NCBI GenBank assembly: GCA_945870465.1 | Contig: CAMBSS010000226.1 | Location: 1 to 5,861, forward strand | Source of the DNA: Bordetella parapertussis | GTDB lineage: Bacteria > Pseudomonadota > Gammaproteobacteria > Burkholderiales > SG8-41 | Length of the DNA stretch: 5,861 nt | Direction of reading: 5' to 3' | Part shown: positions 5,395 through 5,861 of the stretch, piece by piece | Position numbering within the stretch: the first letter of the stretch is position 1 | How the letters are laid out: the number at the start of each line of letters is the position of its first letter | The notes under the pieces: generated by a model | Seen by the model: only the letters and a program-made list of their open reading frames with translations | The model's database searches: none | Told to the model about the DNA's origin: nothing | Program-made: the position numbers and the translations under genes

Positions 5395-5424
5395 TTGACT
5401 GGGCGAACGCAGATTGGTTACCAT
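5395..5424 (+). promoter_or_regulatory. Candidate mltD promoter overlapping an upstream ATG
   Basis: TTGACT (5395-5400, 5 of 6 to consensus) and TACCAT (5419-5424, 4 of 6) are separated by 18 bases. Transcription would begin near 5431. This matters for the start of mltD: the in-frame ATG at 5423 would lie inside the -10 box and outside the message, pointing to the ATG at 5459. I see no intrinsic terminator between gloB and this site, only a T-run (5374-5381) without a stem, so read-through from gloB remains possible. Confidence 0.45.
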
Positions 5425-5458
5425 GGCTGCGTTAAAAATAAGACCGGACTGGCACCTG

Positions 5459-5861
5459 ATGCAGCCACAAGTCAGAGCCGCGCTGATCGCAGCCGGATTC
5501 CTAATTCTCACTTATTCCCCGTTGTCGCTTTCTGCCGAGGCTTCTTCCGGCGGACAACGTACGACCTCTGCCGACGCTCCTTCCGGCGGGCCGCGTACAA
5601 CTGCTGCTGATGTTCCGGCGGAACCGCTCACGCTGCGCAGCGCGACCCTGGATGCCGCCCCAACCGCATCCGCCACAAGCGACGAAAGCGAACGCGCAGC
5701 GCCCGCCCTTCAAGCGCCGCCCACTGCAACGGTACCGCCCCCCCTGCGGCCACCCATCGTGATGGACCTGACCACCGCGCCGACCAGCCTGTGGCAGCGC
5801 ATACGCACCGGCTTCGGCCTGCCCGACATGACGAGCCCGCTCGTCACCGAGCAGGAAGAAT
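5459..5861 (+). CDS. mltD: Membrane-bound lytic transglycosylase D-like protein, N-terminal part only
   Basis: The gene runs off the right edge with 134 codons visible. Lytic transglycosylases of this family cleave the MurNAc-GlcNAc bond of peptidoglycan in the periplasm. The catalytic SLT and LysM domains lie beyond the window, so the call rests on LWQRIRTGFGLPDMTSPLVTEQEE (111-134), which matches the segment preceding the SLT domain in MltD proteins, and on its place next to gloB. Residues 1-26 look like a Sec signal peptide (Arg6, then AALIAAGFLILTYSPLSLSA, probable cut after Ala26). There is no lipobox cysteine, unlike E. coli MltD, which is a lipoprotein. Residues 27-110 are a low-complexity Ala/Pro/Ser/Thr linker containing a 12-residue tandem repeat. 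The same frame is open to an ATG at 5423, giving 12 more residues; I prefer 5459 because of the promoter overlap and a compact signal peptide. Neither start has a strong ribosome site. Confidence 0.82.
   Translation, partial: MQPQVRAALIAAGFLILTYSPLSLSAEASSGGQRTTSADAPSGGPRTTAADVPAEPLTLRSATLDAAPTASATSDESERAAPALQAPPTATVPPPLRPPIVMDLTTAPTSLWQRIRTGFGLPDMTSPLVTEQEE
5540..5611 (+). repeat. 36-base in-frame tandem duplication in the mltD linker
   Basis: Two adjacent 36-base units (5540-5575 and 5576-5611) agree at 27 of 36 bases and encode ASSGGQRTTSAD and APSGGPRTTAAD, 9 of 12 residues alike. Most of the base differences fall in third positions or are conservative, so the duplication is not very recent and has been held in frame. 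It lies in the disordered linker just after the signal peptide. Confidence 0.75.

Overview
The window reads as a stretch of chromosome from a GC-rich proteobacterium, most likely a betaproteobacterium (inference). Every complete gene has strong third-position G/C preference. The right half carries the mltD / gloB / methyltransferase (yafS-type) / rnhA / dnaQ neighbourhood, a linkage also known from E. coli and other proteobacteria. No phage, transposase, tRNA, rRNA or CRISPR signal was seen, and no clearly new multi-gene system. The most unusual material is non-coding: two palindromic repeat elements, one of which appears to have rewritten the 3' end of rnhA.

Left part (1-1108). Bases 1-261 hold no convincing gene, only dyad symmetries. 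Then come two small uncharacterised genes facing each other: a 72-residue protein on + (316-534) and a 100-residue, helix-rich, GTG-started protein on - (583-885). A 223-base spacer follows, leading to the next + strand unit.

Middle (1109-2509). A small lipoprotein with a PEGA-like segment lies 11 bases upstream of nudC, the zinc-ribbon Nudix NADH pyrophosphatase / NAD-cap RNA hydrolase; they are probably co-transcribed. nudC converges on dnaQ, and nearly all of the space between them is a roughly 138-base palindromic, MITE-like repeat that may also end transcription from both sides.

Right part (2510-5861). On the - strand, a YafS-like methyltransferase gene, rnhA (4-base ATGA overlap) and dnaQ (61-base gap) probably form one transcript. 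rnhA and dnaQ are separated by a purine/pyrimidine-skewed inverted repeat that supplies the last codons and stop of rnhA. Divergent from the methyltransferase is gloB (glyoxalase II) on +, and after it the start of an mltD-like membrane-bound lytic transglycosylase, cut by the window edge. A 12-base palindrome sits over the methyltransferase start codon and a perfect -35 box facing gloB. RNase HI and the DNA polymerase III proofreading subunit both act in replication and genome upkeep, GloB detoxifies methylglyoxal via glutathione, and MltD remodels peptidoglycan. The shared neighbourhood is conserved linkage rather than an obvious single pathway.
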